A DNA stretch of 64,000 nucleotides from Pseudomonas sp. Irchel 3A7. Its GTDB lineage: Bacteria > Pseudomonadota > Gammaproteobacteria > Pseudomonadales > Pseudomonadaceae. The DNA is taken from positions 163,170-227,169 of the forward strand of contig NZ_FYED01000014.1 of assembly GCF_900187565.1 (NCBI RefSeq), in the 5' to 3' direction. Position 1 is the stretch's first letter. Each line of letters begins with the position of its first letter. A program made the position numbers and the translations under genes. Below, in pieces: positions 8,812 to 17,328 of this stretch. The notes under the pieces were generated by a model. The model was not told the DNA's origin and made no database searches. It saw nothing but the letters and a program-made list of their open reading frames with translations.

Positions 8812-9462
8812 ATGCGCATTGTCGTGCTGGTCCTGATCCTGATGCTGTTCGGCTGCGCTACCACACCCGACCCGCCGAGGGGCGAGGGTGGCGATTGGCG
8901 GTCTTTCTATGTCGTGAATCATGGCCTGCATACCGGGTTGGTGATTACGCGCGCCGATGTGCTTCAAGTGCTTCCCGCCCTGGCCGAAGCGTTCGGCGAC
9001 GGCGACTTCATTGAGTTCGGCTGGGGGGACGAGGACTTTTACCGAGCCCCACAGGCCACCTTGGGCCTCGCCCTGCGGGCTTTGTTCAGGTCGACGGGCA
9101 CCGTGCTGCATGTGGTCAGGATTGACGGCGACCCCAAACGGCGTTTCGCCGCAAGCGAGGTCATCGAGGTGCGGGTGACGGAGGACGGTTACCGGCGACT
9201 GCTGGCCTTCTTGGCCAAGACCTTCACCCACTCGGCGGCGGGTACTTTGGCGGCGCTCGGGCCTGGCCTGTATGAAGAGAGCCGGTTCTACCAGGCCGAG
9301 GGTAGCTATTCGCTGTCCCATACCTGCAATACCTGGGTCGCAGAAGCGCTGGCCGCGAGCAGCTGCCCAATGTCGCCTGCATCGGTGATTACGGCGGGGA
9401 ACGTCATGTCGCAGCTACGCCGGGCGACAGCAGGTGGTGCGACCTGCATGGCCAGTCGGTAG
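8812..9462 (+). CDS. DUF2459 (TIGR02117-like) lipoprotein
   Basis: A 216-residue protein with a lipoprotein signal: MRIVVLVLILMLFGC, lipobox LFGC, modified Cys at residue 15. The mature part begins the family pattern FYVVNHGLHTGLVI and FGWGDEDFYRAPQ, with the conserved HTCNTWVAEAL near the C-terminus. These His and Cys residues look like an NlpC/P60-like amidase triad, but the function of the family is not established. The ATG at 8812 is preferred to a TTG six bases earlier because GAGGA then sits 8 bp upstream. It lies 11 bp after the LysR gene. The mature protein is expected to be anchored in a membrane facing the periplasm. Confidence 0.82.
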   Translation: MRIVVLVLILMLFGCATTPDPPRGEGGDWRSFYVVNHGLHTGLVITRADVLQVLPALAEAFGDGDFIEFGWGDEDFYRAPQATLGLALRALFRSTGTVLHVVRIDGDPKRRFAASEVIEVRVTEDGYRRLLAFLAKTFTHSAAGTLAALGPGLYEESRFYQAEGSYSLSHTCNTWVAEALAASSCPMSPASVITAGNVMSQLRRATAGGATCMASR

Positions 9463-9504
9463 CCTGTGTTGAAGTTTCTCAGACGGCAGTGATCGTCGTA
9501 CGCA

Positions 9505-9765
9505 TTATTTTATTTGGGTTCCGGGCACGAACAATTTGCTGGGGTCATCGACCTCCTTCAGGTCGACCAGGGCTCGGCAAACGCAATGCGAGAATTGTTT
9601 CTGCAACGTATCGGGGTCTTTCCAGGCTATTTGCGATGCCTGCAGATGTTGCCCCTCGGGCGATTTGTAGCAGACACAATTGTCCAGCCGGGTGATGCCG
9701 TCATTTGTGCTCTGACAAGCAGTGGTCAGCAAAGAGATCGCGATGAGCGTGACGATGCGTTTCAT
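9505..9765 (-). CDS. small lipoprotein with two CVC motifs
   Basis: An 86-residue protein with a lipoprotein signal peptide (MKRIVTLIAISLLTTAC, lipobox TTAC, Cys17). A very strong ribosome site (GGAGGGGAG) precedes the ATG at 9765; the longer frame upstream has none. The mature part carries two CxC motifs, NCVCYK and HCVCRA, about 34 residues apart. These could form disulphides or bind metal. No family is recognised. It converges on the DUF2459 gene and stands alone. Confidence 0.75.
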   Translation of the reverse strand: MKRIVTLIAISLLTTACQSTNDGITRLDNCVCYKSPEGQHLQASQIAWKDPDTLQKQFSHCVCRALVDLKEVDDPSKLFVPGTQIK

Positions 9766-9887
9766 GGGCTCCCCTCCGAGACTGATGTGAAGGGCGATCG
9801 AAGCAAAATGCAATCTGCTCGATAAGCCCGACAATAGAAGGAAGCTTAGCTGTCATTTTCCAGTGCTCAATAATTCGGCGATGCTCG

Positions 9888-10562
9888 CTAAGGATCCAGC
9901 TTGCGCTTGAGTTCGGCCTCGCTCCAAAGGCCGCTGAGCGGGCCGCCCGGCAGACCTTCATGGGCTCGCGCCAGCGGGAACAGCACCGGCACGAAACCTG
10001 CGTCGCGCACCAACCGCGCACCCATTTCCCGAGCCTGGGTATCGTCGGCGAAAAGCGGAATTGCCTTGTTTTGGCCGGACTGGTCTTTCATGGCGGCATA
10101 GCCTACGGCGTTGAACGCCCGCGCCAGGTGCACCCCGGGCAGATACTGCCGGTCTGCCAGGGCGACGCCTGCCTCCAGCGCCTTGCGCCCGACGTCACCG
10201 TCGCGGCCGCTGAACGGGTTGCTGGTGCTGAACAGTACCTTGCCGTCGAGCTTGCCTTTGAGCTGTTCGGACAGCTCCGGCATGGCGCCGTAGGGAACAC
10301 TCAACACGATCACATCGCCCCATGTCGCGGCATCGCTTACGGAGCCCGCCCGCGCGTTGGGACCGGCGGCGTTGACCAGGCCTGTCAGCGCCTCGGGGTG
10401 GCGTGAGGAAAACATCACCGCGTGCCCGGCTTTCGCCCAAAGGGTGCCCAGCGTACCGCCGACCTTGCCGGCACCGATCACGCTGATCTTGAGGGTGTCC
10501 GCCATGGCCGGGCTGGTGCACAGCACCATGGCGGCAAAGATCAAAAAGAGGATTCTGGACAT
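9888..10562 (-). CDS. exported NAD(P)-binding F420-reductase-like protein
   Basis: A 224-residue Rossmann protein of the NADPH-dependent F420 reductase/coenzyme F420-type family. The dinucleotide motif VIGAGKVGGTLG follows a clear cleavable signal peptide (MSRILFLIFAAMVLCTSPAMA). Other family features are the MFSSRHPE turn that would bind the ribose phosphate and DVIVLSVPYGAMPEL. The ATG at 10562 has AGGAG 8 bp upstream. The open frame continues upstream through the REP array, but that part is repeat sequence, not protein. Cofactor enzymes in the periplasm usually need Tat export, and this signal lacks a twin arginine, so folding and function outside the cytoplasm are an open question. The substrate is unknown. 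Confidence 0.8.
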   Translation of the reverse strand: MSRILFLIFAAMVLCTSPAMADTLKISVIGAGKVGGTLGTLWAKAGHAVMFSSRHPEALTGLVNAAGPNARAGSVSDAATWGDVIVLSVPYGAMPELSEQLKGKLDGKVLFSTSNPFSGRDGDVGRKALEAGVALADRQYLPGVHLARAFNAVGYAAMKDQSGQNKAIPLFADDTQAREMGARLVRDAGFVPVLFPLARAHEGLPGGPLSGLWSEAELKRKLDP

Positions 10563-10656
10563 GCGCAGCGCTCCTGTGTGGGAAAGCGGTCCCTTAACCA
10601 CCGTAGTAGAGGCTGCGCATAAACGAAAGTTGGGGGGCACGCTTATCCGATTCCCC

Positions 10657-11228
10657 GTAGGTGCGATGCTTGCTCGCGATGGACGTGAACGATGGCGCGG
10701 GCTGTCTGACTGACCGCGTTGTCTGGACGTTTTTCGCGAGCAGGCTCGCTCCCACAGGGACCTACGCCAAACCTTTGGGAGCGATGCTTGCTCGCGATGG
10801 ACGTGAACGATGGCGCGGGCTGTCTGACTGACCGCGTCGTCTGGACGTTTTTCGCAAGCAGGCTCGCTCCCACAGGGATCTGCGCGAACCTGTGGGAGCG
10901 TGGCTTGCCCGCGATGGACGTGAACGATGGCCCGGGTTGTCTGACTGACCGCGTTGTCTGGACGTTTTTCGCGAGCAGGCTCGCTCCCACAGGGACCTAC
11001 GCCAAACCTTTGGGAGCGATGCTTGCCCGCGATGGACGTGAACGATGGCGCGGGCTGTCTGACTGACCGCGTCGTCTGGACGTTTTTCGCAAGCAGGCTC
11101 GCTCCCACAGGGATCTGCGCGAACCTGTGGGAGCGTGGCTTGCCCGCGATGGACGTGAACGATGGCCCGGGCTGTCTGACTGACCGCGTTGTCTGGACGT
11201 TTTTCGCGAGCAGGCTCGCTCCCACAGG
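10657..11228. repeat. REPIN array: five units with 235-bp higher-order period
   Basis: Five REP/REPIN units of about 117-118 bp lie head to tail. The shared marker TTTTTCGC(G/A)AG ends at 10740, 10858, 10975, 11093 and 11210, so odd units (CGCGAG) and even units (CGCAAG) alternate and the A-B pair repeats every 235 bp. Each unit holds inverted GCGAGCAGGCTCGCTCCCAC and GGGAGCG...CTTGCTCGCG ends. The array lies between the exported Rossmann gene and the racemase-family gene. Open frames through it are by-products of the repeat. Confidence 0.92.
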
Positions 11229-11261
11229 GCAGTGTTACGGTTCTGGCGTGGGAGGAGGGTG

Positions 11262-12275
11262 TCAGTTGACGACGAAGCCAGCTCCGACCGGGTCGTTGCG
11301 CTCGATCACCCAGCGCGAAGTGCCCAGGATGCTGGCCGTGCCCTTGACGGTCGGCCGCACTGCGCGGGTGCCGTTGAGGTCGACTTCGCCCAGCAGGCAG
11401 CCTTCGAAGGTGCCGCTGCCCAACAGGCCTTCGGACAGAATGGGCTGGTTCAGGCCCAGTTTTCCCCGGGCTTCGAACATGGCCATCATCGCGCTGGTGC
11501 CCGTGCCACCGGGGGAGCGGTCGAGCTGGCCGGCGCTGAAGACGTGGACGTTTTTGTAGAACGCGCCTTCGATGGTCGCCGGGTGCCAGAAGGTGATGAA
11601 GTTGAGGTCGTTGATATGGGCCTCGGTGGGGTGCTGGATCTTCAGTTGTTTGTTGATCTGGTCACGGGCCAGCAGGCCAAGGCGCGACAGTTCGCTGCCG
11701 TTGTCCGGGCTGATGCGCAAGTCGCAGTGGGTCAGGTCGACGATGCCGAAGTAGTTGCCGCCCCAGACCAGGTCCGCCTTGAGGTCGCCATAGCCCGGCA
11801 GATGGATCGGGATGTCCTGGGCGGCAACGTAGGCCGGCACGTTTTCGAAGCGGGTCCAGAGCACGGTGTCACCTTCCGACGCCACTTCGGCCACGACCAG
11901 GCCGGCGGTGGTTTCAAAGCGGATTTTGGTGATGCCGTTTTCACCGCGCGGCACCAGGCCGAGGGCGACCATGGCCATGCTCACGGCGATCGTGCCATGG
12001 CCGCACATGTGCGAGTACACGCTGCCGTCCATGTAGATCAGCCCGGCGTCGAACTCACTGCTTGAAGGCGGGGTGAGGAAAACCCCGAACATGTCTTTGT
12101 GCCCGCGCGGTTCCTGCATCAACGCCTTGCGCAGCCAGTCATAGTTCTGCTCGAGAAAGGCACGCTTGGCCAGAATGCTGGAGCCGGCGGGGTAGGGAAT
12201 GCCGCTGTGGACGATGCACAGTGGTTCGCCTTCGGTATGGGTGTAGATGACATCGAACGTGTCTTGCATGCGCAT
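11262..12275 (-). CDS. proline racemase/hydroxyproline epimerase family protein, second Cys replaced by Gly
   Basis: A 337-residue member of the proline racemase superfamily, full length. The first catalytic Cys is present (MCGHGTI, Cys91), with the surrounding GxVYSHMCGHG. The second site reads DRSPGGTGTSA, so residue 256 is Gly where racemases and 4-hydroxyproline epimerases carry Cys and trans-3-hydroxyproline dehydratases carry Thr. The codon is GGT on reading the strand directly. A one-base dehydratase or an unusual isomerase is therefore more likely than a racemase. AGGAG lies 7 bp before the ATG. It is the last gene of an operon with a polyamine-type ABC transporter, so the substrate is probably an imported cyclic amino acid or betaine. 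Confidence 0.87.
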   Translation of the reverse strand: MRMQDTFDVIYTHTEGEPLCIVHSGIPYPAGSSILAKRAFLEQNYDWLRKALMQEPRGHKDMFGVFLTPPSSSEFDAGLIYMDGSVYSHMCGHGTIAVSMAMVALGLVPRGENGITKIRFETTAGLVVAEVASEGDTVLWTRFENVPAYVAAQDIPIHLPGYGDLKADLVWGGNYFGIVDLTHCDLRISPDNGSELSRLGLLARDQINKQLKIQHPTEAHINDLNFITFWHPATIEGAFYKNVHVFSAGQLDRSPGGTGTSAMMAMFEARGKLGLNQPILSEGLLGSGTFEGCLLGEVDLNGTRAVRPTVKGTASILGTSRWVIERNDPVGAGFVVN

Positions 12276-12312
12276 GACGGAACTCCTGGCTTACGGGATG
12301 TATGAGAGAGGG

Positions 12313-13101
12313 TTATTTGCGTTCTGACAAAAGGTCGAGACCGATGCACAGGTCCAGAATGATCACGGCGACAACGACGACGATGATGGTGGCCCCGGAG
12401 GCGGCGGCAATGGTCGGGTCGACGGTGTACTGCACGTAGTTGAAGAGCTTGACCGGTATGGTGTTGAGGTCCGGCGTGGTGTTGAAGATCGACAGCTCCA
12501 CGTTGATCCATGACGAGATGAAGGCAAAGATCGACCCGGTCACGAGCCCCGGCCGGATCTGTGGCAGCACCACCAGGAAGAACGTGGCCCAGGGTGTGCC
12601 GCCCAGATCGCTCGACGCTTCTTCCAGGGCGCGTTGCTCGGGCGTCAGCATCGACAGCACCGAACGCAGGACGAAAGGCGAGATGATGATGGTGTGGCCG
12701 ATCAGCAACGCCAGGAAGCTGCGGGTCAATCCGAAGTAGCCGCCGAACTGCAAGAGCGCCGCGCCGAGCACGATGTGCGGAAACACCAGCGGTGAAGTCA
12801 GGGCGGCGAGGATCGTGCCTTTGCCGGGGAAGTCGTAGCGGGCCATCGCCAGGGCCGCCGGCACGCTGAGCAGCACCGCGACAAAGGTGGCGACCAGGGC
12901 CAGCACGGTGCTGGTGGCAAAGGACGCGACATAGCTTGGGTCGCTGAGCATTTTGGCGTACCAGTCCAGCGTCCAGCCCTGGGGCGGGAATGCCAGGAAA
13001 GAGGTGGCGGTCACGGAGACGCCAAGAATGACGACCAGGGGCAGCAGCAGGTAGCCCAGCACGGCCCAGGCCACCAGCCTGACCAACAGTTGAGTGATCA
13101 T
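12313..13101 (-). CDS. ABC transporter permease, PotC type
   Basis: A 262-residue inner-membrane permease with about six transmembrane helices. The cytoplasmic EAA loop, EEASSDLGGTPWATFFLV, contacts the ATPase. It belongs to the spermidine/putrescine (PotC-like) branch of binding-protein-dependent transporters. It overlaps the PotB-like gene by 4 bp (ATGA), which indicates coupled translation. The gene order binding protein, ATPase, permease, permease, racemase-family enzyme suggests import of the substrate that the enzyme acts on. Confidence 0.9.
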   Translation of the reverse strand: MITQLLVRLVAWAVLGYLLLPLVVILGVSVTATSFLAFPPQGWTLDWYAKMLSDPSYVASFATSTVLALVATFVAVLLSVPAALAMARYDFPGKGTILAALTSPLVFPHIVLGAALLQFGGYFGLTRSFLALLIGHTIIISPFVLRSVLSMLTPEQRALEEASSDLGGTPWATFFLVVLPQIRPGLVTGSIFAFISSWINVELSIFNTTPDLNTIPVKLFNYVQYTVDPTIAAASGATIIVVVVAVIILDLCIGLDLLSERK

Positions 13102-13940
13102 GGGTTGTTCCCCCGGATATTCCCGACACGCCCGGCAAGCCCGACCATTACCAGGGTAAAGATCAGCAGCACGACGCTCAGCGCCCCGCCATAGTTGAAG
13201 TCGAAGACCGAACTGTATTGCTGGAAGATCAGCATCGAGAGCACGGAAATCCGTCCTCCGGAGAGCAGCGCCGGGGTGACGTAGGCGCTTGCCGCCAGTG
13301 TGAACACCATGATCGAACCGGAAATGATGCCGGGCATGGTCAGCGGCAGCACCACATGGAAAAACGTGGCGCGGGGGCTGGCACCCAGGTCACCGGATGC
13401 CTGTTCGTAGGCCGGGTCGACTTGGGCCAGGGCATTGCCGGCCGCGAGCACAATGAACGGCAGCAGGATATACACCATGCCGATCAGGATCCCGAGTTCG
13501 GTGCCCAGGAAACGTACCGGCGTATCGATCAGGCCGGTCTCCAGCAGGCTCTGGTTGACCAGGCCCTTGCGGCCCAGCAGGACCATCCAGCCGAACGAGC
13601 GGACGATGTTGCTGGTGAACATCGGCACGACCAACAGGATGACGCAGGCTCGGCGCCAGGCACGCCATTTCACGACGCGCACCAGATACCAGGCCAGCGG
13701 ATAACCGAGCAGCAATGAGATCAGGGTGGTCAGCGCGGCGATTCGGAACGTCACCAGAATCACATCCCAGTGGTACTGGTCACCCAGCACCCGGATGTAG
13801 TGATCCAGGGTGAAGGTTTGATCCGCGCTCTGGGTCAGGCTGGCGAAGATCACCACCGCGAAAGGCGCGAGAAAGAACGCCGTGAAGAAGGCCAGGGCGG
13901 CGAAGAGCATCAGCCACGGAGCGAGCGCCGTGCGTTTCAT
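13098..13940 (-). CDS. ABC transporter permease, PotB type
   Basis: A 280-residue permease with six predicted transmembrane helices and an EAA loop, EQASGDLGASPRATFFHV, near residues 180-197. It forms the second half of the transmembrane channel with the downstream PotC-like protein. It overlaps the ATPase gene by 4 bp and the PotC-like gene by 4 bp, typical of tightly coupled ABC operons. The family transports polyamines and related cations, and several relatives import betaines or amino-acid derivatives. Confidence 0.9.
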   Translation of the reverse strand: MKRTALAPWLMLFAALAFFTAFFLAPFAVVIFASLTQSADQTFTLDHYIRVLGDQYHWDVILVTFRIAALTTLISLLLGYPLAWYLVRVVKWRAWRRACVILLVVPMFTSNIVRSFGWMVLLGRKGLVNQSLLETGLIDTPVRFLGTELGILIGMVYILLPFIVLAAGNALAQVDPAYEQASGDLGASPRATFFHVVLPLTMPGIISGSIMVFTLAASAYVTPALLSGGRISVLSMLIFQQYSSVFDFNYGGALSVVLLIFTLVMVGLAGRVGNIRGNNP

Positions 13941-15004
13941 ACCGACTCTCCGATCAGGTGCAGATGCTCGGGATTGAAGCCCAGGCGCACGGCGCTGCCG
14001 GCGATCAGCTCGGCCCGGGGCAAGCCCATGGTGCGCGCCACGATGGGCTGCCCGTCGATCATGGAATGGACCAGGGTGTGGCTGCCGACACTGACGACAT
14101 CGGTCACAGTGCCGCGGATTTCATGGCAACCGGTAATTTCCGGAGCTGATGCATCAAGCACCTGCACATGCTCGGGGCGCAGCACGGCCACTCCGCGCGG
14201 CAACAGGTTTTTTTCAATGCGTGAGATCGGTTCATGCCGGATCGCCAGGCGAATTTCGCCGTTATCGTTGGCCTGATAGCCGATCAGGTTGGCCTCGCCG
14301 ATGAAGTCCGCGACGAAACGCGAAGCGGGTTTACTGTAAATCTCGCTGCTGGTCCCGACCTGTTCGATGCGTCCGGCATTCATCACCACGATGCGGTCGG
14401 CGATGGTCATCGCCTCTTCCTGATCGTGGGTGACGAAGATGAATGCAATGCCCAGCTTGGCCTGCAGATGCTTGAGTTCAAGCTGCATGCGCTTGCGCAG
14501 TTTCATGTCCAGCGCCGAGAGCGGCTCGTCGAGCAGCAGCAGTTTCGGTTGGTTGACGATGGCGCGAGCCAGGGCCACGCGCTGCTGCTGTCCACCGGAC
14601 ATGCCGCGCGGATAACGGTCTTCCAGGGCTTCGAGGCCGACCATCGCCAAGGCTTCCCGGGCCTTGAGCCGTGCTTCGGTGCGATTGACACCCTGGCGTC
14701 GCGGTCCGTAGGCGACGTTTTCCAGGACGGTCATGTGCGGAAACAGCGCGTAGTTCTGGAACACGGTATTGAGGGGCCGACGGTAAGGCGGCAAACGACT
14801 CACATCCTGGCCGTCGATGGCGATGGTGCCGGAATCGGGCTGCATGAAACCGGCGATCGAACGCAGCAAAGTGGTCTTGCCACAACCGCTGGGGCCGAGC
14901 AGCACGATGAATTCGCCCTGCTCGATGTCCAGCTGAATGTTGTCCAGCGCCTGGAACGGCCCGAAGTTTTTACAGACGCTGTCGATGCTCAACAAAACTG
15001 ACAT
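13937..15004 (-). CDS. ABC transporter ATP-binding protein, PotA type
   Basis: A 355-residue ATPase. It has Walker A GPSGCGKTT near residues 38-46, signature MSGGQQQRVALARA, Walker B LLLLDEPLSALD and the switch His in FVTHDQEEAMT. A C-terminal TOBE domain (about 280-350) is typical of PotA, UgpC and similar importers. It energises the two downstream permeases. It starts 15 bp after the binding-protein gene and overlaps the next permease gene by 4 bp. Confidence 0.93.
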   Translation of the reverse strand: MSVLLSIDSVCKNFGPFQALDNIQLDIEQGEFIVLLGPSGCGKTTLLRSIAGFMQPDSGTIAIDGQDVSRLPPYRRPLNTVFQNYALFPHMTVLENVAYGPRRQGVNRTEARLKAREALAMVGLEALEDRYPRGMSGGQQQRVALARAIVNQPKLLLLDEPLSALDMKLRKRMQLELKHLQAKLGIAFIFVTHDQEEAMTIADRIVVMNAGRIEQVGTSSEIYSKPASRFVADFIGEANLIGYQANDNGEIRLAIRHEPISRIEKNLLPRGVAVLRPEHVQVLDASAPEITGCHEIRGTVTDVVSVGSHTLVHSMIDGQPIVARTMGLPRAELIAGSAVRLGFNPEHLHLIGESV

Positions 15005-15019
15005 TGCAGACCTCTTGAG

Positions 15020-16069
15020 CTAGTTGGCGGTGACTTTGCGGTTCCAGTCGTTGGTAACGCTGGCGCGTTGCGCGTTGATCTGGCTCCAGTCGAACAGCCG
15101 CAGACTCTCGATCGAACCGCCCACGCCCCATGGCAGCTTGCGGGCCACGTCTTGCGCCACCTCGACATCCTTGACCGCCGGGCCCAGGTACAGCTTGCCG
15201 GCCAGGCAGGATGCGGCTTCCCTGGTCAGCGCGGTGTTGATGAACTGCTCGCCGGCCTTGCTGTTTTTCGCCCCCTTGATCAGGTGCAGGCGTGCATCGG
15301 TGGCCCAGGCGCCTTCCTTGGGAATGGTGAAACCAATGGGGGCGCCCTTGTCGATCAGGTCCCAGGCACCCACGTTGAAATGCGCGCCAATGATCGCTTC
15401 GCCACTCTGAAAGGCATTGGTCGCGGCACCCGAACTATCGAAGAACAGTGCGGTGTCCAGCGCGCCCAGCTTGGTGTAGACCTGCTCCAGGTTGGCCCGG
15501 TCGATACCCCAGACGTCCGCCATGAAAAACACGAACGGCACCCCGGAAGAGTTGGCGGGCGAGGGCAGGGCGATGGCGCCGGCATATTCCGGCTTCCACA
15601 GATCTTTCCAGCTGGCGGGCGCCTCTTTGATTTCCTTGGTGTTGTAGGTCAGGCCAAGGGAGTAGAAGCCGCTGCTGACGGCGAAAGTGTGGCCATCTTT
15701 GGTGTATACGGCTTTTTCCTGCACGTTCTTGAGGTTCGTAATGGCTGCGGGATCAAGATCGGCGACGACGCCGGCGGCATAGGCCATTTCACTGATGCCT
15801 CCGTCCATCCAGGCCACATCAATGGTCGGGCTGGACTTCTGTTGCTGGAGTTTGGCCAGGGTGGTGGTCGAGGTGCCGACCTCCGGTGCAACGGCGATGC
15901 CGGTTGCTTTCGTGAAAGGTTCTGCAACACATTTGAGGAAGGCTTCACCCCAGTTACCGCCATACAACGCAACGGTCAGCTTTTGCTGTTCAGCCAGGGC
16001 GGCCTGTGAGGATATGCAGCCGGTAACTAAAAGAGCGACGGTGATTTTCTTACCTGTCTTCAGTTTCAT
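15020..16069 (-). CDS. periplasmic binding protein of polyamine-type ABC transporter
   Basis: A 349-residue solute-binding protein of the PotD/extracellular family 1 type. The Sec signal peptide is MKLKTGKKITVALLVTGCIS followed by SQAALA, with cleavage near Ala26. The mature part starts TVALYGGNWGEAFLKCV, a typical first strand and helix. The ATG at 16069 is preferred because AGAGGA lies just upstream and the signal peptide then starts correctly; a longer frame adds 26 unsupported residues. It is the first gene of the operon, divergent from a GlxA-like regulator. The bound ligand cannot be told from the sequence. Confidence 0.9.
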   Translation of the reverse strand: MKLKTGKKITVALLVTGCISSQAALAEQQKLTVALYGGNWGEAFLKCVAEPFTKATGIAVAPEVGTSTTTLAKLQQQKSSPTIDVAWMDGGISEMAYAAGVVADLDPAAITNLKNVQEKAVYTKDGHTFAVSSGFYSLGLTYNTKEIKEAPASWKDLWKPEYAGAIALPSPANSSGVPFVFFMADVWGIDRANLEQVYTKLGALDTALFFDSSGAATNAFQSGEAIIGAHFNVGAWDLIDKGAPIGFTIPKEGAWATDARLHLIKGAKNSKAGEQFINTALTREAASCLAGKLYLGPAVKDVEVAQDVARKLPWGVGGSIESLRLFDWSQINAQRASVTNDWNRKVTAN

Positions 16070-16177
16070 CGTGTGTCCTCTGGGGCGTTGTTGGACTTTT
16101 TCCCCTTGCCTGCATCTTGCTCGTATCGTTGAGGCGAGCGCTTGCACTTCAGGGTCTTAAAGTTGAATAGTTAGGTC

Positions 16178-17218
16178 ATGCCAAAAATGACTCAGATACA
16201 CCGCGAATGCCATCTGCCTGACTCCCCCGGACTCGGGGCGGGAAACCGTCCGCAGCTGTCAGTGGGGCTGGTCCTGCTGGATCAATTCACGCTGGCGGCG
16301 TTTTCCGGTTTTATCGATGTGTTGCGCTTGTCCGCCGACCTGGGGGGTGGCAGTCGGCAGATCCATACGGCGTGGCGTGTGATGAGCGTCGACGGTTTGC
16401 CGCGAACCTCCAGCGCCGGGATCGCCCTGGAGGTGTCCGGAGGCCTGGCGCAAGACCTGGACGCGTTCGATTACGTGGCCATCTGCGGTGGCAACGACTA
16501 TCTCAACACCCATCTGCCGGCCCATTTTCGCGACTGGCTGCAGCGCGTAGCGAAGAGTCGCACGCGGTTGCTGGGCATCTGCACCGGCACGTTCGCCCTG
16601 GCGCAGGCGGATGTGGTCGGTAGTCGGTCGGTGTGCGTGCACTGGAATGTGCTGGATGCGTTTCGGGCGCGTTTTCCCAAGACCCCGGCGGCGGTGGATC
16701 ACCTGTTCATCGATGAGGGCGATCTGATCACCTGCGCCGGCTCGACGGCAGCCATCGACCTGGGGTTGTACCTGGTGGCCCGGCATTGCGGACGGGAAAA
16801 AGCCCAGCAGGCGGTGCGGCACATGATGCTGCAGGGTATTCGCCAGGGACGTCAGCCCCAGGCGCACTTCTACGCCAACCTGGCAGACATCAAGGATGAG
16901 CGCGTGCGGCAGGCCGCGCATTATATCGAGCAGCGCATGGACAGCCTGCCGACCCTGGATGCCATCGCGCGTTATGTCGGGCTCGGGCGGCGCCAGCTGA
17001 CACGGGCATTCCAGCAGTCGCTGGGGCTTTCACCCATGGAATTCCAGCGCTCGCTGCGGGTCGAGTACGGCGGCTGGCTGCTGGTAAACAGCCACAGCAG
17101 CATCACCCAGATCGCCATGGACTGTGGCTTCTCCGACGGCGCTCATTTCTCCCGCGAGTTTCGCGCCCGGTTTGGCGTATGTCCGCGGGAGTACCAGCGC
17201 CTGGAGCGGACAGAGTGA
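16178..17218 (+). CDS. GlxA-type AraC-family transcriptional regulator
   Basis: A 346-residue regulator. The N-terminal DJ-1/PfpI-like ligand domain spans about residues 27-200, with LLGICTGTFALAQADVV at the nucleophile elbow. Two helix-turn-helix motifs of the AraC domain lie at about 240-340. This class includes GbdR, CdhR and SouR of Pseudomonas, which sense betaines and related amines. It is divergent from the ABC transporter and racemase-family operon with a 108-bp gap, so it is the likely activator of that operon. ATG codons at 16178 and 16187 are both possible; neither has a strong ribosome site. Confidence 0.9.
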   Translation: MPKMTQIHRECHLPDSPGLGAGNRPQLSVGLVLLDQFTLAAFSGFIDVLRLSADLGGGSRQIHTAWRVMSVDGLPRTSSAGIALEVSGGLAQDLDAFDYVAICGGNDYLNTHLPAHFRDWLQRVAKSRTRLLGICTGTFALAQADVVGSRSVCVHWNVLDAFRARFPKTPAAVDHLFIDEGDLITCAGSTAAIDLGLYLVARHCGREKAQQAVRHMMLQGIRQGRQPQAHFYANLADIKDERVRQAAHYIEQRMDSLPTLDAIARYVGLGRRQLTRAFQQSLGLSPMEFQRSLRVEYGGWLLVNSHSSITQIAMDCGFSDGAHFSREFRARFGVCPREYQRLERTE

Positions 17219-17328
17219 TTGCGTGCCCATCACCCTTTATCCAGTAACGGCCATCTGACAACCTTGCATCGCTGGACTACGCTGCGTTCTGAACCCTGTC
17301 CCCAACCTGTGGCGTAAGGAACTGACAC

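Noticed and set aside
9888..11225. 445-codon open frame extending the exported Rossmann gene through the REP array
   Set aside because: The upstream half is REPIN repeat translated in a frame that happens to be open; the real start has AGGAG and a signal peptide at 10562.
10657..11228. CRISPR-like regularly spaced repeats
   Set aside because: Units are 117-118 bp with palindromic REP ends and similar rather than unique spacers; there are no cas genes.
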